A DNA stretch of 64,000 bases from Clostridia bacterium. GTDB taxonomy: Bacteria > Bacillota > Clostridia > Oscillospirales > CAG-272. The DNA is taken from contig JAFXFN010000015.1 of NCBI GenBank assembly GCA_017520505.1, positions 20,259-84,258 of the forward strand, written 5' to 3'. Made by a program: the position numbers and the translations under genes. The notes under the pieces were generated by a model. That model saw only the letters and a list, made by a program, of their open reading frames with translations. It was not told the origin of the DNA and made no database searches. Positions 29,089-37,521 of this stretch are shown piece after piece; the first letter of the stretch is position 1, and each line of letters begins with the position of its first letter.

Positions 29089-29856
29089 ATGCTTACAACA
29101 AAGCTTTATGAAAAAATAGAAGAAGTATTGCCGAAATCACTCTGCTGTGTCTGGGACAACGACGGTCTGTCCGTTTTGCCCGACAAATTGCACGAAAGTA
29201 AAAAGGTGCTTATCGCACTCGATATAACGATGAACGTGCTGAAATACGCAAAGGAAAACGGCATTGATACCATCGTTGCACACCATCCGCTTATTTTCAA
29301 ACCGTTATCAAATCTCACGGGCGATGATGCAGTTTCAGAACGTGCTCTTTTTGCAATAAGAGAAAATATTGCACTTATGAGTTTCCACACAAGACTTGAT
29401 GCATCTGTCCACGGAATAAATATGTTCACGGCAAAAAAACTCGGCTTTGACACAATAGAGCCGTTTGCTTTTGAGGGAGAAAACATAGGTTACACGGGTA
29501 CGTATAACGAGGCTATAACATTTGAAGAGCTTCTTTCAAAGGTTAAAAAAATTACAAACTGCCCCTGCCCTACGTATTCAGCTCCTAACAAAGCGGTTAA
29601 AAAAGCCGTTATTGTATGCGGTGCTTTCAGCGAGGGCGCTGAAGGGGCAAAAAGCGTTGGTGCTGACACGTTTATATCGGGCGAGATCAAGCATCACGCA
29701 ATGATAGATGCGTATGATGAGGGAGTCGGCGCAATAGGTGCAGGACATTATTATTCTGAAATAATTGCAGTTGAATGTTTATCCGAAATACTCAAAAAAT
29801 TTGATATTGACATTTCTGTTTATCCGAATGAAGGGGAGATAAATTATGCCGTTTGA
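29089..29856 (+). CDS. Nif3-like dinuclear metal centre protein
   Basis: A 255-residue member of the Nif3/YqfO family, with the metal-binding AHHPLIFK (about 64-71) and FHTRLDASVHGIN motifs and a C-terminal metal-binding GHYYSE. The family forms hexamers and is often annotated as GTP cyclohydrolase I type 2, without firm proof of that role. TAAGGAG precedes the ATG. It overlaps the next gene by 11 bp. Confidence 0.93.
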   Translation: MLTTKLYEKIEEVLPKSLCCVWDNDGLSVLPDKLHESKKVLIALDITMNVLKYAKENGIDTIVAHHPLIFKPLSNLTGDDAVSERALFAIRENIALMSFHTRLDASVHGINMFTAKKLGFDTIEPFAFEGENIGYTGTYNEAITFEELLSKVKKITNCPCPTYSAPNKAVKKAVIVCGAFSEGAEGAKSVGADTFISGEIKHHAMIDAYDEGVGAIGAGHYYSEIIAVECLSEILKKFDIDISVYPNEGEINYAV

Positions 29857-31564
29857 CGGAGGAATGACGTGTGCTGTTGTTAACGAAATATCCCAAAAAG
29901 CAATTGGCGCAAAGGTAGAAAAAATTTACGTTCCCACAAAAGATGAGCTTGTGATCTTGCTTCATTCACAATCGGGAAATATGCGTTTGTCCTTGTGTGC
30001 ATCTGCACACACACCTCGTATAAACTTTACTAAAATAACAAAAGAAAACCCAAAAGAACCGGGTAACTTTTGTATGCACATGCGCAAGCATCTCACGGGT
30101 GCAAAAATAACCGGTGTTGAGCAGATAGAATTTGACAGAACCGTTAAAATATCGTTTATGACAACAGACGAGCTTGGATTTCCTGCTGAAAAGCATCTGT
30201 ACGCCGAGATAATGGGTAAATGCAGTAACATTATACTTACTGATAACAACGACAGAATAATAAACGTAATAAAGGCGGTAGATTTTACAACAAGCTCAAA
30301 AAGACAGCTTTTACCCGGAATGACATACTCCCTGCCTCCTGCGCAAAACAAAAAAAATCCCCTCATTGAAACAAAGGAAGGATTTTTATGTGAGGTATCG
30401 TCAAAGGGCGACGTTTCCGACAATTTCTTTATGGCATCATACCAGGGCATATCGCCCATTGTCAGCCGTGAGCTTTTTAGCCTTTCGGGAAGTAATCCCG
30501 AAAAAATGTGGTTCTTCTTTTCATCATATATGGAAAAAGCAAAAAGCGGAACTCTTGAACCGATCATGCTTACCGATAAAAAAGAAAAGCCGTGTGATTT
30601 CACGGTTTTGAATATCTCACACTACGGAAGTGAATATTCTTGCGTACGTTATGAGTCATTCGGCGAGCTTATCGACGCCTTTTATGAGGGAAAAGAAAAA
30701 AATGAACGTATAAAACAGCTTGCTTCCGATGTTTTCAAGCTTCTTTCCTCTGCTGAATCACGTTTAAAAAGAAAGATCGCAACTTTAAAGCAAGAGCTTT
30801 CAGACTGCCGTGAAATGGATAAGTATAAGCTTTACGGCGATCTTATAACAGGAAGCATTTATGCGCTTGAACGAGGAATGAAGGAAGCTGTACTTGTCAA
30901 TTATTATGACGAGAATTGCCCTGAAATTAAAATTCCGCTTGACAATAAGCTCTCGCCGTCATCAAATGCACAAAAATATTACAAAAAATACGGAAAATTA
31001 AAGACGGCAACCGTTGAGCTTGCACGTCAGATAACAATTGCCGAGCGCGAGCTTGACTATATCTATTCCGTTTTTGATTCATTGACAAAGGCAGAAGGTG
31101 AGGCAGATATTACACAGATACGTCACGAGCTTTATTTATCGGGCTACGCTTCAAGAATGAAGAACGTAGCACAGCAAAAAAACATAAAGTCATCGCCCCT
31201 TCGTTTTATCACAACAAACGGATACGAGGTGCTTATCGGTAAAAATAACACGCAAAACGATCAGCTCACAACAAAGACCGCAAACGGATACGATTGGTTT
31301 TTCCACGTAAAAGATGCCCCCGGAAGCCACGTTATACTGTTTTCACACGGTGAAGAGCCAGATGCCGTTGACTTTACGGAAGCTGCTGAAGCGGCGGCAT
31401 ATTATTCAGCAAAACGGGAAGGAGAAAATGTCGAGGTTGATTACACGCAGGTCAAGAATATCAAAAAGCCGTCAGGCTCAAAGCCGGGCTTTGTAACGTA
31501 TAAATCTAACTATTCAGCGATCGTAACACCACGTGACAGAGTAAAAATAAATGCAAAAGCTTAA
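29846..31564 (+). CDS. rqcH: RqcH, NFACT-family ribosome quality-control factor
   Basis: A 572-residue protein. MPFDGGMTCAVVNEI at the N-terminus and a C-terminal NFACT-R domain (YDWFFHVKDAPGSHVIL) flank helix-hairpin and coiled-coil regions (about 285-420). In Bacillota this protein binds obstructed 50S subunits and directs C-terminal alanine tailing; older names are fibronectin-binding protein FbpA or YloA. GGGGAG precedes the ATG, and it overlaps genes on both sides, forming a three-gene unit. Confidence 0.93.
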   Translation: MPFDGGMTCAVVNEISQKAIGAKVEKIYVPTKDELVILLHSQSGNMRLSLCASAHTPRINFTKITKENPKEPGNFCMHMRKHLTGAKITGVEQIEFDRTVKISFMTTDELGFPAEKHLYAEIMGKCSNIILTDNNDRIINVIKAVDFTTSSKRQLLPGMTYSLPPAQNKKNPLIETKEGFLCEVSSKGDVSDNFFMASYQGISPIVSRELFSLSGSNPEKMWFFFSSYMEKAKSGTLEPIMLTDKKEKPCDFTVLNISHYGSEYSCVRYESFGELIDAFYEGKEKNERIKQLASDVFKLLSSAESRLKRKIATLKQELSDCREMDKYKLYGDLITGSIYALERGMKEAVLVNYYDENCPEIKIPLDNKLSPSSNAQKYYKKYGKLKTATVELARQITIAERELDYIYSVFDSLTKAEGEADITQIRHELYLSGYASRMKNVAQQKNIKSSPLRFITTNGYEVLIGKNNTQNDQLTTKTANGYDWFFHVKDAPGSHVILFSHGEEPDAVDFTEAAEAAAYYSAKREGENVEVDYTQVKNIKKPSGSKPGFVTYKSNYSAIVTPRDRVKINAKA

Positions 31565-32294
31565 AAAACCGAAAATGATACTGTTTGATTATGGCAATAC
31601 ACTCATACACGAGGCAGGCTGGAACACGTTGAACGGTCAAAAAGCTGTATTTGAGCACGTCATTTCAAACACAAAGGGCGCAACTGCCGAAGATGCGGAT
31701 AATTTCGCACTTCAAGTTTATGAAAAAGATCTTTCACCGTCAAGAGACGAGTGTATAGAAATAAATCAACGACAGTTTATGCAGCTTATGTACGAAACAT
31801 TGGGTGTTGAATTCGACATACCGCAGGAAGAAGTCGAAAGACTGTTCTGGTTTTCTACCTCATACGGTGACATTATGCCAAAAACTGATAAGCTTATATC
31901 ATATATAAACAGCAAAGGCATCAGAAGCGGTGTTATAAGTAACATAGGATTTACGGGAAAGCTTCTCGAAGAACGAATAAACACACTTCTTCCCGAAAAC
32001 AAATTTGAGTTTATCATCGCTTCGAGTGAGTACGTTTACAGAAAACCGCACAAGCGTATATTTGAGCTTGCTGTTGCAAAATCGGGACTTTCACCCGATG
32101 AAATATGGTTTTGCGGTGACCATACGATCTGTGACGTTACAGGCTCATATAACGCAGGAATGTTCCCGGTGAGATACGATAACAGGTCAGCGGCAAATCT
32201 TTGGGCAGGACCCGACAATGCAAAGCTCGACTTTGATCACCTTTATATACACGATTGGGACGAGCTTATAGAAATTTTGGAAAATGCAGAATAA
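31551..32294 (+). CDS. HAD-family hydrolase
   Basis: A 247-residue haloacid dehalogenase-like protein. Motif I is FDYGNTL (Asp at about 13; the second acidic position is Gly, as in several HAD subgroups), motif II is VISNIGFTG, and the later motifs are RKPHKRIF and WFCGDHTICD. The cap is helical. Probably a phosphatase of unknown substrate. The start overlaps rqcH by 14 bp, and a convergent terminator follows. Confidence 0.88.
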   Translation: MQKLKKPKMILFDYGNTLIHEAGWNTLNGQKAVFEHVISNTKGATAEDADNFALQVYEKDLSPSRDECIEINQRQFMQLMYETLGVEFDIPQEEVERLFWFSTSYGDIMPKTDKLISYINSKGIRSGVISNIGFTGKLLEERINTLLPENKFEFIIASSEYVYRKPHKRIFELAVAKSGLSPDEIWFCGDHTICDVTGSYNAGMFPVRYDNRSAANLWAGPDNAKLDFDHLYIHDWDELIEILENAE

Positions 32295-32328
32295 AATAAC
32301 GGATGCGAAAAAACGCATCCGTTATTTT
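32293..32328. terminator. Convergent bidirectional terminator
   Basis: A 15-bp stem (AAAATAACGGATGCG with CGCATCCGTTATTTT around six A) lies between the HAD gene and the ATP-grasp gene that end here from opposite sides; A and T runs sit on both flanks. Confidence 0.9.
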
Positions 32329-33199
32329 ATATTTTTGATACTATATATTCAGCGTAAGCCTTTGCTACGTTCACGCCCGTTGTTTTCTCCATTCCTCCAA
32401 AAAATGCATTGGAATTGACCTCGCATACAAGACCTGTATTTTCACCAAGCAGAATATCTATGCCGCAGTAGTCAAGACCGAGAATTTGCGCTGATTTTTC
32501 TGCAATTTCAATATATTCATCAGGCGGAGAAAATGGGATACCGACACCGCCAAGCTCGATGTTTGATCTGAAATCCGTTTCACTTTTACGCATCATTGCG
32601 CAAAGATACTTACCGCCGATAACAATAATACGTATGTCGCATCCACGGCTTTCAGAAACATATTTTTGGAACATATGCGGCGTGCATTTAAGCTTTTCCA
32701 TCACACTTTTCAGCTCATCCGTACCGTTCACAAGATATACCCCCTTACCGAGTGAGCCGTAGCTTTCCTTGACTATCAAAGGAAATCCAAGCTTTGATGA
32801 AATATTTTCAACCATTTCATCGGGTATCACAGCATCGCTTGTATAGCAAAGTGCACCCGGAAGTGTGTCGGGCATAGGAATACCATTATTTGAAAGTGCG
32901 ATATGCGTCAGCATTTTATCATCGCACAGCGCAATGGAATCTGCTGAATTAAAAAGCCTCACATCGCTTTTTTCAAGCATTTTGGCAATATATTTGTCTT
33001 TATCAAGATAAACGGAAAAGTCATAGTCGGAATAACCGTTTATAATCTTACTGTCCTGCACCTGACAAGGATATTCTCTGTTCTTTACAGTTTTCGTATA
33101 TACTCCGAGCTTTTCAAACTCCTCAGAAAGCCTTATCGCCTGATACTCCGCACTTTTAATGGGAGTATATGCATTTGTGATTATAATACCTTTTTTCAT
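32327..33199 (-). CDS. RimK-type ATP-grasp ligase
   Basis: A 290-residue ATP-grasp protein. The nucleotide-binding lysines lie in PLIVKESYGSLGKGVYLV (about 141-158), and the metal-binding VCEVNSNAFFG (about 260-270) ends the fold. It resembles RimK/LysX-type enzymes that add an amino acid to a carboxylate; the substrate is unknown. The ATG at 33199 overlaps the exonuclease stop (ATGA); the longer upstream reading lacks support. Coupling to the exonuclease gene is unusual and may mean a shared role. Confidence 0.85.
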   Translation of the reverse strand: MKKGIIITNAYTPIKSAEYQAIRLSEEFEKLGVYTKTVKNREYPCQVQDSKIINGYSDYDFSVYLDKDKYIAKMLEKSDVRLFNSADSIALCDDKMLTHIALSNNGIPMPDTLPGALCYTSDAVIPDEMVENISSKLGFPLIVKESYGSLGKGVYLVNGTDELKSVMEKLKCTPHMFQKYVSESRGCDIRIIVIGGKYLCAMMRKSETDFRSNIELGGVGIPFSPPDEYIEIAEKSAQILGLDYCGIDILLGENTGLVCEVNSNAFFGGMEKTTGVNVAKAYAEYIVSKI

Positions 33200-33906
33200 T
33201 TTTCCCTGCCTACACCGCAAATTGTATGATTGACGATATATGTAAAAAGCAATCCCGTAGCAAGAGCATCGGCGGACGCCCTGTGTGCTCCGTCGAAATA
33301 TATATCACACGTACTGCATATATTTCCGAGCCTATAGCTTTTAGGCTTGCATTTTGTTTTTTCGCAATATGTTATATGCTCACGGCTGAGCGCAAGCGTG
33401 TCATAAAACACTGCATCCTTATCAAAATCAAATCCGCTTGCATAAAGAAATTTGATGTCAAATGAAGCGTTATGGGCAACTATCGGAAGATTTCCGATAA
33501 AATCTTTAAGTGAAGATTTTATTTCAGAAAACGACGGTGAATTTTCAACCATTTCATTTGTAATACCGCTTATTTCCGATGCTCTTTCCGAAATCGGAAT
33601 ATTCGGCTTCAACAGCGTTGTAAAAAGCGACACGGGCTTGAGGTTTTCAAATCTTATTGCGCTTATCTCCACAATATCGTTACAAGCAGGATCAAGTCCC
33701 GTTGTTTCCGTATCAAGCACAACAAAATTTTTCACTTCGCATATCGGTGAGGTTTTGATAAATGGTGAAAGTACGGCATCTTTTCTTACATTTTTCTCAT
33801 TTCTTAATGTAATATCAACCTTTTCAAGACTATTAAGAACGGAATTGAACTGCCTTATTTTTTCTTCTTCGGCTTCCGCTTTTTGTTTTAATTCTTCTGT
33901 TATCAT
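33196..33906 (-). CDS. DEDDh 3'-5' exonuclease, DnaQ/PolC-epsilon type
   Basis: A 236-residue protein with the three exonuclease motifs: VLDTETTGLDP (about 63-73), VAHNASFDIKF (about 143-153) and the HRASADALAT His/Asp pair near 208. A charged N-terminal helix (about 1-50) precedes the domain. It may act in proofreading or nucleic-acid turnover; it is a stand-alone protein, not part of a polymerase. Confidence 0.9.
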   Translation of the reverse strand: MITEELKQKAEAEEEKIRQFNSVLNSLEKVDITLRNEKNVRKDAVLSPFIKTSPICEVKNFVVLDTETTGLDPACNDIVEISAIRFENLKPVSLFTTLLKPNIPISERASEISGITNEMVENSPSFSEIKSSLKDFIGNLPIVAHNASFDIKFLYASGFDFDKDAVFYDTLALSREHITYCEKTKCKPKSYRLGNICSTCDIYFDGAHRASADALATGLLFTYIVNHTICGVGREK

Positions 33907-33963
33907 ATTTTTCTCAATTCTTCGTAAGTATTACTTTAATCACAAATCTTCTCTAAAGCATAT

Positions 33964-34650
33964 TTAAGCAATTTCAATTTGCCAAAAAATCTTTTTGCAC
34001 TTGATATACGGTTCACCTATTTCAGACTCATAATCACAGCCATCGATCCAACCTGCAAAACCGTCTAATACCGTGAATAAAAAGCCATCTTCTGTTTTCT
34101 TTATTTCCGAATCTAATATCTGACCAACTTTTTCTTTAAAGTCAGCTTCAGTAACTCCTTCAAACGTTACAGTGATATAGCAATCCCACGTTGTATCAAA
34201 ACGTATTACAATGCTTTTTTCATTTTCCGTATATTCACGTATAAAAGAATCATGAAAACCAAAAGCAACATCTTCGAGGGAGGCGATATCTTTTTCACCT
34301 TTTATCTCAAAGAGTTCGGGGATACTTATGCTTTTGCAATAATCCTTGAACGAAGGAAAATTCTCTATTTCTGTATCTTTTTTTGCACAAAGCACCTCAA
34401 AAAGAGCTTTATCATTGATTACCCAATCATATCCCGCCCACTCTCCTGCACTTGTATCAAAATCATTTTCGATTACAAATACATTTCTTTGAATTCTGCC
34501 AAAAGCCGAATTCCACATTTTAATTTTCTCAATTTTTTTAAATGTTTCATCAAAGGTAATAGCCTCTGATTTCCAACCTTCATATCTCAGAGCAAAGATA
34601 GGTGACACATACGTTCCGCCATTTTTGCTTTTTATTATTCCGTACGTCAT
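33964..34650 (-). CDS. Uncharacterised protein
   Basis: A 228-residue soluble protein that I do not recognise. It has AAGGAGG 8 bases before the ATG and no signal peptide or membrane segment. The composition is acidic and rich in aromatic residues, with many Trp. The segment GFHDSFIREY followed by alternating strands (about 130-165) recalls small immunity-type or barrel folds of unknown families, but this is only a resemblance. It stands alone between the exonuclease gene and the four-helix-bundle gene, with 58 bp to the latter. Confidence 0.6.
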   Translation of the reverse strand: MTYGIIKSKNGGTYVSPIFALRYEGWKSEAITFDETFKKIEKIKMWNSAFGRIQRNVFVIENDFDTSAGEWAGYDWVINDKALFEVLCAKKDTEIENFPSFKDYCKSISIPELFEIKGEKDIASLEDVAFGFHDSFIREYTENEKSIVIRFDTTWDCYITVTFEGVTEADFKEKVGQILDSEIKKTEDGFLFTVLDGFAGWIDGCDYESEIGEPYIKCKKIFWQIEIA

Positions 34651-34708
34651 TTTGAATCGACCTCCTTTTGACTTATTATACTAAACTGCCGTAAAACAAA
34701 CTTTTGAG

Positions 34709-35062
34709 TTACTTTTGTAGATTTGATTTCGATTTAACGGTAGTAATCGAAGCAATCAACATTCTTCTGATCTTACCGCATTTATTTCGTAAGGATTTGA
34801 AAGTGAGCTCATCAATAATACCGCTTTTGAATAAAATACTAAGCCAAGTTTCGGTTTCGTTTGCTTCCTTTTGAGCTATTTCAAGCTTATGAACAAAATC
34901 GGCGTTGCTCTCAGCATATTTTGCCTCGGCAATATTCGCACCGATTGAGGAAGCAGAACGAATAAGCTGCTTTGTATATTCGTGGCGTCCCTTAATTCTT
35001 GAACACAATTCAGTAATCTCAACTGCAAATTCGATAGCGAGTTCGTGTGAGGTTTTTGCCAT
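34709..35062 (-). CDS. Four-helix-bundle protein (23S rRNA intervening-sequence family)
   Basis: A 117-residue helical protein. LAIEFAVEITELC, the central QLIRSASSIGANIAEA and ANETETWLSIL are typical of the 23S-rRNA-IVS/S23 family, which also includes Avd of diversity-generating retroelements; Avd is a basic, nucleic-acid-binding pentamer. The C-terminus here is basic. AAAGGAG lies 5 bases before the ATG. The sequence just upstream, in the same transcript sense, is the hairpin array at 35067-35292. No reverse transcriptase or rRNA is nearby, so it is neither a DGR nor a classical IVS. Whether the protein binds the array RNA is an inference. Confidence 0.85.
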   Translation of the reverse strand: MAKTSHELAIEFAVEITELCSRIKGRHEYTKQLIRSASSIGANIAEAKYAESNADFVHKLEIAQKEANETETWLSILFKSGIIDELTFKSLRNKCGKIRRMLIASITTVKSKSNLQK

Positions 35063-35066
35063 AAAT

Positions 35067-35292
35067 ACTCCTTTGTCCGCAAATGCGGAGTGATATAGAC
35101 GGTTTTACCGTCGTGATATGTAAAGCCGTTGGCTTTCGTGATATGCTTGCTATCGCAAGCGTGATATGCTCGGCAAAGCCGAGCGTAGAACGCTATGCCT
35201 TACGTCGCGCAAGCGACATATCACGAACGCGCAGCGTTCTATATCAAGACACCGCAGGTGTCTATATCACGCGCCGAAAGGCGTTATATCAC
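35067..35292. repeat. Array of about ten variable hairpins joined by conserved linkers; self-complementary as a whole
   Basis: Left half linkers GTGATAT are at 35090, 35113, 35138 and 35161; right half linkers ATATCAC are at 35218, 35241 (as ATATCAA), 35264 and 35286, a period of 22-25 nt. Between them are hairpins of unrelated sequence, for example GACGGT/ACCGTC (35098-35112), GCTTGC/GCAAGC (35145-35160), GCTCGGC/GCCGAGC (35168-35184), GAACGC/GCGTTC (35225-35239), AGACACC/GGTGTCT (35247-35263) and CGCC-GAAA-GGCG (35272-35283). Left and right linkers are reverse complements, so four rungs can pair, each flanked by side hairpins. It lies between the rlmD stop (within the last linker) and the four-helix-bundle gene. 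No named element is known to me. Confidence 0.85.
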
Positions 35293-36647
35293 GTCGATTT
35301 GCATGACTGTGTCAGGCAAACGACACTCTCGACGTGGCTCGTTCGAGGAAACATATTTACAGGTGTTATTTTGTCTGTTTTATATCCGTATTCAGCGAAT
35401 ATCGCAATATCCCTGATAAGCGTATCAGGATCACACGAAATATAGACCACTTTTTTGGGTGAAGCATCTGCAATGAACTCAATGACAGCTTTTGTAATTC
35501 CCTTTCTCGGCGGGTCAACTATGATGCTGTCACACTTCGGTGCAAGCTTTGCAATATCAGAGGCATCAGCACAGTAAAATTCGCAGTTGTCAAGTGAGTT
35601 GAGAAGTGCGTTTTTCTTTGCATCCTCTATTGCTTCGGGAACTATCTCAACCCCTATCAGCTTTTCAGAGTCACTTGCGACACAAATACCGACAGTCCCT
35701 ACACCGCAGTAGAGGTCAAGCACCTTTTTATAATCCTTGCTCAAAAGCTTTTTGGCAGTATTATAAAGCAATTCCGCACAGCTTCTGTTTACCTGATAAA
35801 ACGACAAGGGTGAAATTCTGAAGTGTTTTCCGCACAAAACATCCTCTATATAACCGTCACCGTATATGACGATATTTTTGTCGGAGAGAACAACGTTAGT
35901 TTCTTTTTTATTTACGTTCAGACATACTGTACGCACATTCGGAAATTGCGTTGTGATAAGTGACACAAGCTCATTTTTATGGGGAATTTCATCACCGTTT
36001 ATCACAATGCACACCATAATTTCGCCCGTCATTTCGGCAATTCGCAGGTAAATATGGCGTAAAAGTCCCTTACGTGTTTCTTCGTTGTAAACGCTGAAAT
36101 GCTCTTTCGTGAAAAAGTCCGTAAGTGTCTTTACAATGTCAGAAAATACACTCGGCGCAATTGCACAAGAATCACACGGTATTACATCGTGTGTGTGTTG
36201 GGCATAAAATCCCGCTTTTATATTTCCGTCTTTATCAAGTGATAACGGATACTGCGCTTTGTTTCGGTAAGCGGTGTCCTTGTTATCTGCATAAAGTGTG
36301 TCGGATACCGTAACGTCTGTGATTCCTGCTTTTTTCAGTGATGACTCAATATATCTCTTTTTAAGCAAATTTTCATATTCAAAGCTGACGTGCTGAAAAA
36401 CACATCCGCCGCATCTCTTATAAGGACAAACGGGCGTTATTCTGTACGGCGATGGATTTACAAGCTCCTCACATACAGCAAGCGCATAATTTTTAAGAAG
36501 TTTAATTATCTTTATATTGCACCTGTCACCCTCAACACCGTTTTTTACAAAAACAGCAAAATTATCTATCTTGCATACACCGTGGCCGAGATTATTTGTA
36601 TCTATTATATCAACTGTAAATTTTTGATTTTTTTGTATTCTTTGCAT
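35289..36647 (-). CDS. 23S rRNA (uracil-5-)-methyltransferase, RlmD/RlmCD-like
   Basis: A 452-residue TrmA-family enzyme. An N-terminal TRAM/OB domain (about 1-60) is followed by iron-sulphur cysteines (CPYKRCGGCVFQH near 72-84 and a Cys pair later), the SAM motif VLDLYCGVGTVG, the DPPRKG motif and the catalytic Cys in VYISCDPDTL. The ATG at 36647 follows AAAGG; the longer frame to 36713 includes the terminator of the gene upstream. The stop overlaps the last linker of the hairpin array, so the array follows directly in the transcript. Bacillota RlmCD modifies U747 and U1939. Confidence 0.92.
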   Translation of the reverse strand: MQRIQKNQKFTVDIIDTNNLGHGVCKIDNFAVFVKNGVEGDRCNIKIIKLLKNYALAVCEELVNPSPYRITPVCPYKRCGGCVFQHVSFEYENLLKKRYIESSLKKAGITDVTVSDTLYADNKDTAYRNKAQYPLSLDKDGNIKAGFYAQHTHDVIPCDSCAIAPSVFSDIVKTLTDFFTKEHFSVYNEETRKGLLRHIYLRIAEMTGEIMVCIVINGDEIPHKNELVSLITTQFPNVRTVCLNVNKKETNVVLSDKNIVIYGDGYIEDVLCGKHFRISPLSFYQVNRSCAELLYNTAKKLLSKDYKKVLDLYCGVGTVGICVASDSEKLIGVEIVPEAIEDAKKNALLNSLDNCEFYCADASDIAKLAPKCDSIIVDPPRKGITKAVIEFIADASPKKVVYISCDPDTLIRDIAIFAEYGYKTDKITPVNMFPRTSHVESVVCLTQSCKST

Positions 36648-36674
36648 ATTATAACCTTTAATGCCAATAATTTC

Positions 36675-36699
36675 AAAAGGCGGCTGAAAGCCGCCTTTT
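36675..36699 (-). terminator. Intrinsic terminator after the Big2/dockerin gene
   Basis: Perfect 11-bp stem AAAAGGCGGCT / AGCCGCCTTTT with a 3-nt loop, 7 bp after the stop on the minus strand. Confidence 0.92.
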
Positions 36700-36705
36700 C
36701 GTTTA

Positions 36706-37521
36706 TTAATCAATTGTTATTCTGCCGCTTACGTAGTCAGACATATCAAGTGCCGTTTTTATTGAAAGCTCGCTGTTTCCGTTGAATTTTGCGGCTCTTT
36801 CACAAGCGGGATTATCAAATGCGCCACCCGCAAGCACACTGACTACAGTTCTTGCATCATCGTATGTAATCGTTCCCGAACCGTCAACGTCGCCTGCAAC
36901 AACAACATTGTAAAATACGCCTTCGCCCTCTTCGATAACCATACCGGTTGCAATGAGAGCTGCTCCCGAAGGCTCACTTGAATCGGAAAATATTTTAATA
37001 TCGTCAACACTTACGTTATTGAATTTAGCAAAAGCCGCCTTTGCTGAATCAATAGTCATTCCAATGGTAAATCCGCTTACGTATTTTTCCATTGTATGAT
37101 CCTGATCAAAGGAAAGATTTACCGCCGAAACAACGACTTTAACAGTGCAAGTAAGCTCTCCGCACTTAGCTGTGATCGTTGCTTCACCCTTTTCTACCGC
37201 TGTGATAACACCGTCATTATCAACCGTTGCGACATTTTCATCCGATGAGGAATATTCAATAGTGAATTCCACAGCTTCCGAGGGAAGCACTTCGATTACA
37301 GTTGCTGCGGTATCACCTTTCATGAGCGAATACGATGATTTTTTGAATTTTATTGATTCAACTGCTACGGAAGAATCCGTATCGCTGTCTGTAACATTGC
37401 CGTCCGTGACTCCGGGATCGGCAGGCTCATCCTCTTCCACTGCAATGGCAAACATTGCAAGCGAAAGCACAAGAGCGCATACTGTAAGCAAAGAAATGAT
37501 ATGTTTCAACTTATTACTCAT
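36706..37521 (-). CDS. Secreted Big2-domain protein with dockerin-like C-terminus
   Basis: A 271-residue exported protein with a signal peptide (about 1-27). A bacterial Ig-like group 2 domain follows (VESIKFKKSSYSLMKGDTA through EKGEATITAKCG). A region of about 70 residues is followed by VAGDVDGSGTITYDDARTVV, the first calcium loop of a dockerin; the second loop (FNGNSELSIKTALDMSDYV) is degenerate. The ATG at 37521 is chosen because GAGGAGG lies 9 bases upstream; it overlaps the end of the cohesin-like gene by 8 bp, so the two are translationally coupled and may bind each other. Confidence 0.8.
   Translation of the reverse strand: MSNKLKHIISLLTVCALVLSLAMFAIAVEEDEPADPGVTDGNVTDSDTDSSVAVESIKFKKSSYSLMKGDTAATVIEVLPSEAVEFTIEYSSSDENVATVDNDGVITAVEKGEATITAKCGELTCTVKVVVSAVNLSFDQDHTMEKYVSGFTIGMTIDSAKAAFAKFNNVSVDDIKIFSDSSEPSGAALIATGMVIEEGEGVFYNVVVAGDVDGSGTITYDDARTVVSVLAGGAFDNPACERAAKFNGNSELSIKTALDMSDYVSGRITID

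Noticed and set aside
35067..35292. CRISPR array
   Set aside because: The period is regular (22-25 nt) but the conserved part is only 7 nt, the variable part is palindromic, and the linker changes strand halfway. No cas genes are present.
34709..35292. Diversity-generating retroelement (Avd-like protein)
   Set aside because: No reverse transcriptase, template repeat or variable-repeat target was seen nearby.
35083..35445. Plus-strand ORF of 120 codons across the hairpin array
   Set aside because: Its codons follow the hairpins and linkers, it has no good ribosome site and its end lies antisense to rlmD. Structure explains the sequence better than coding.
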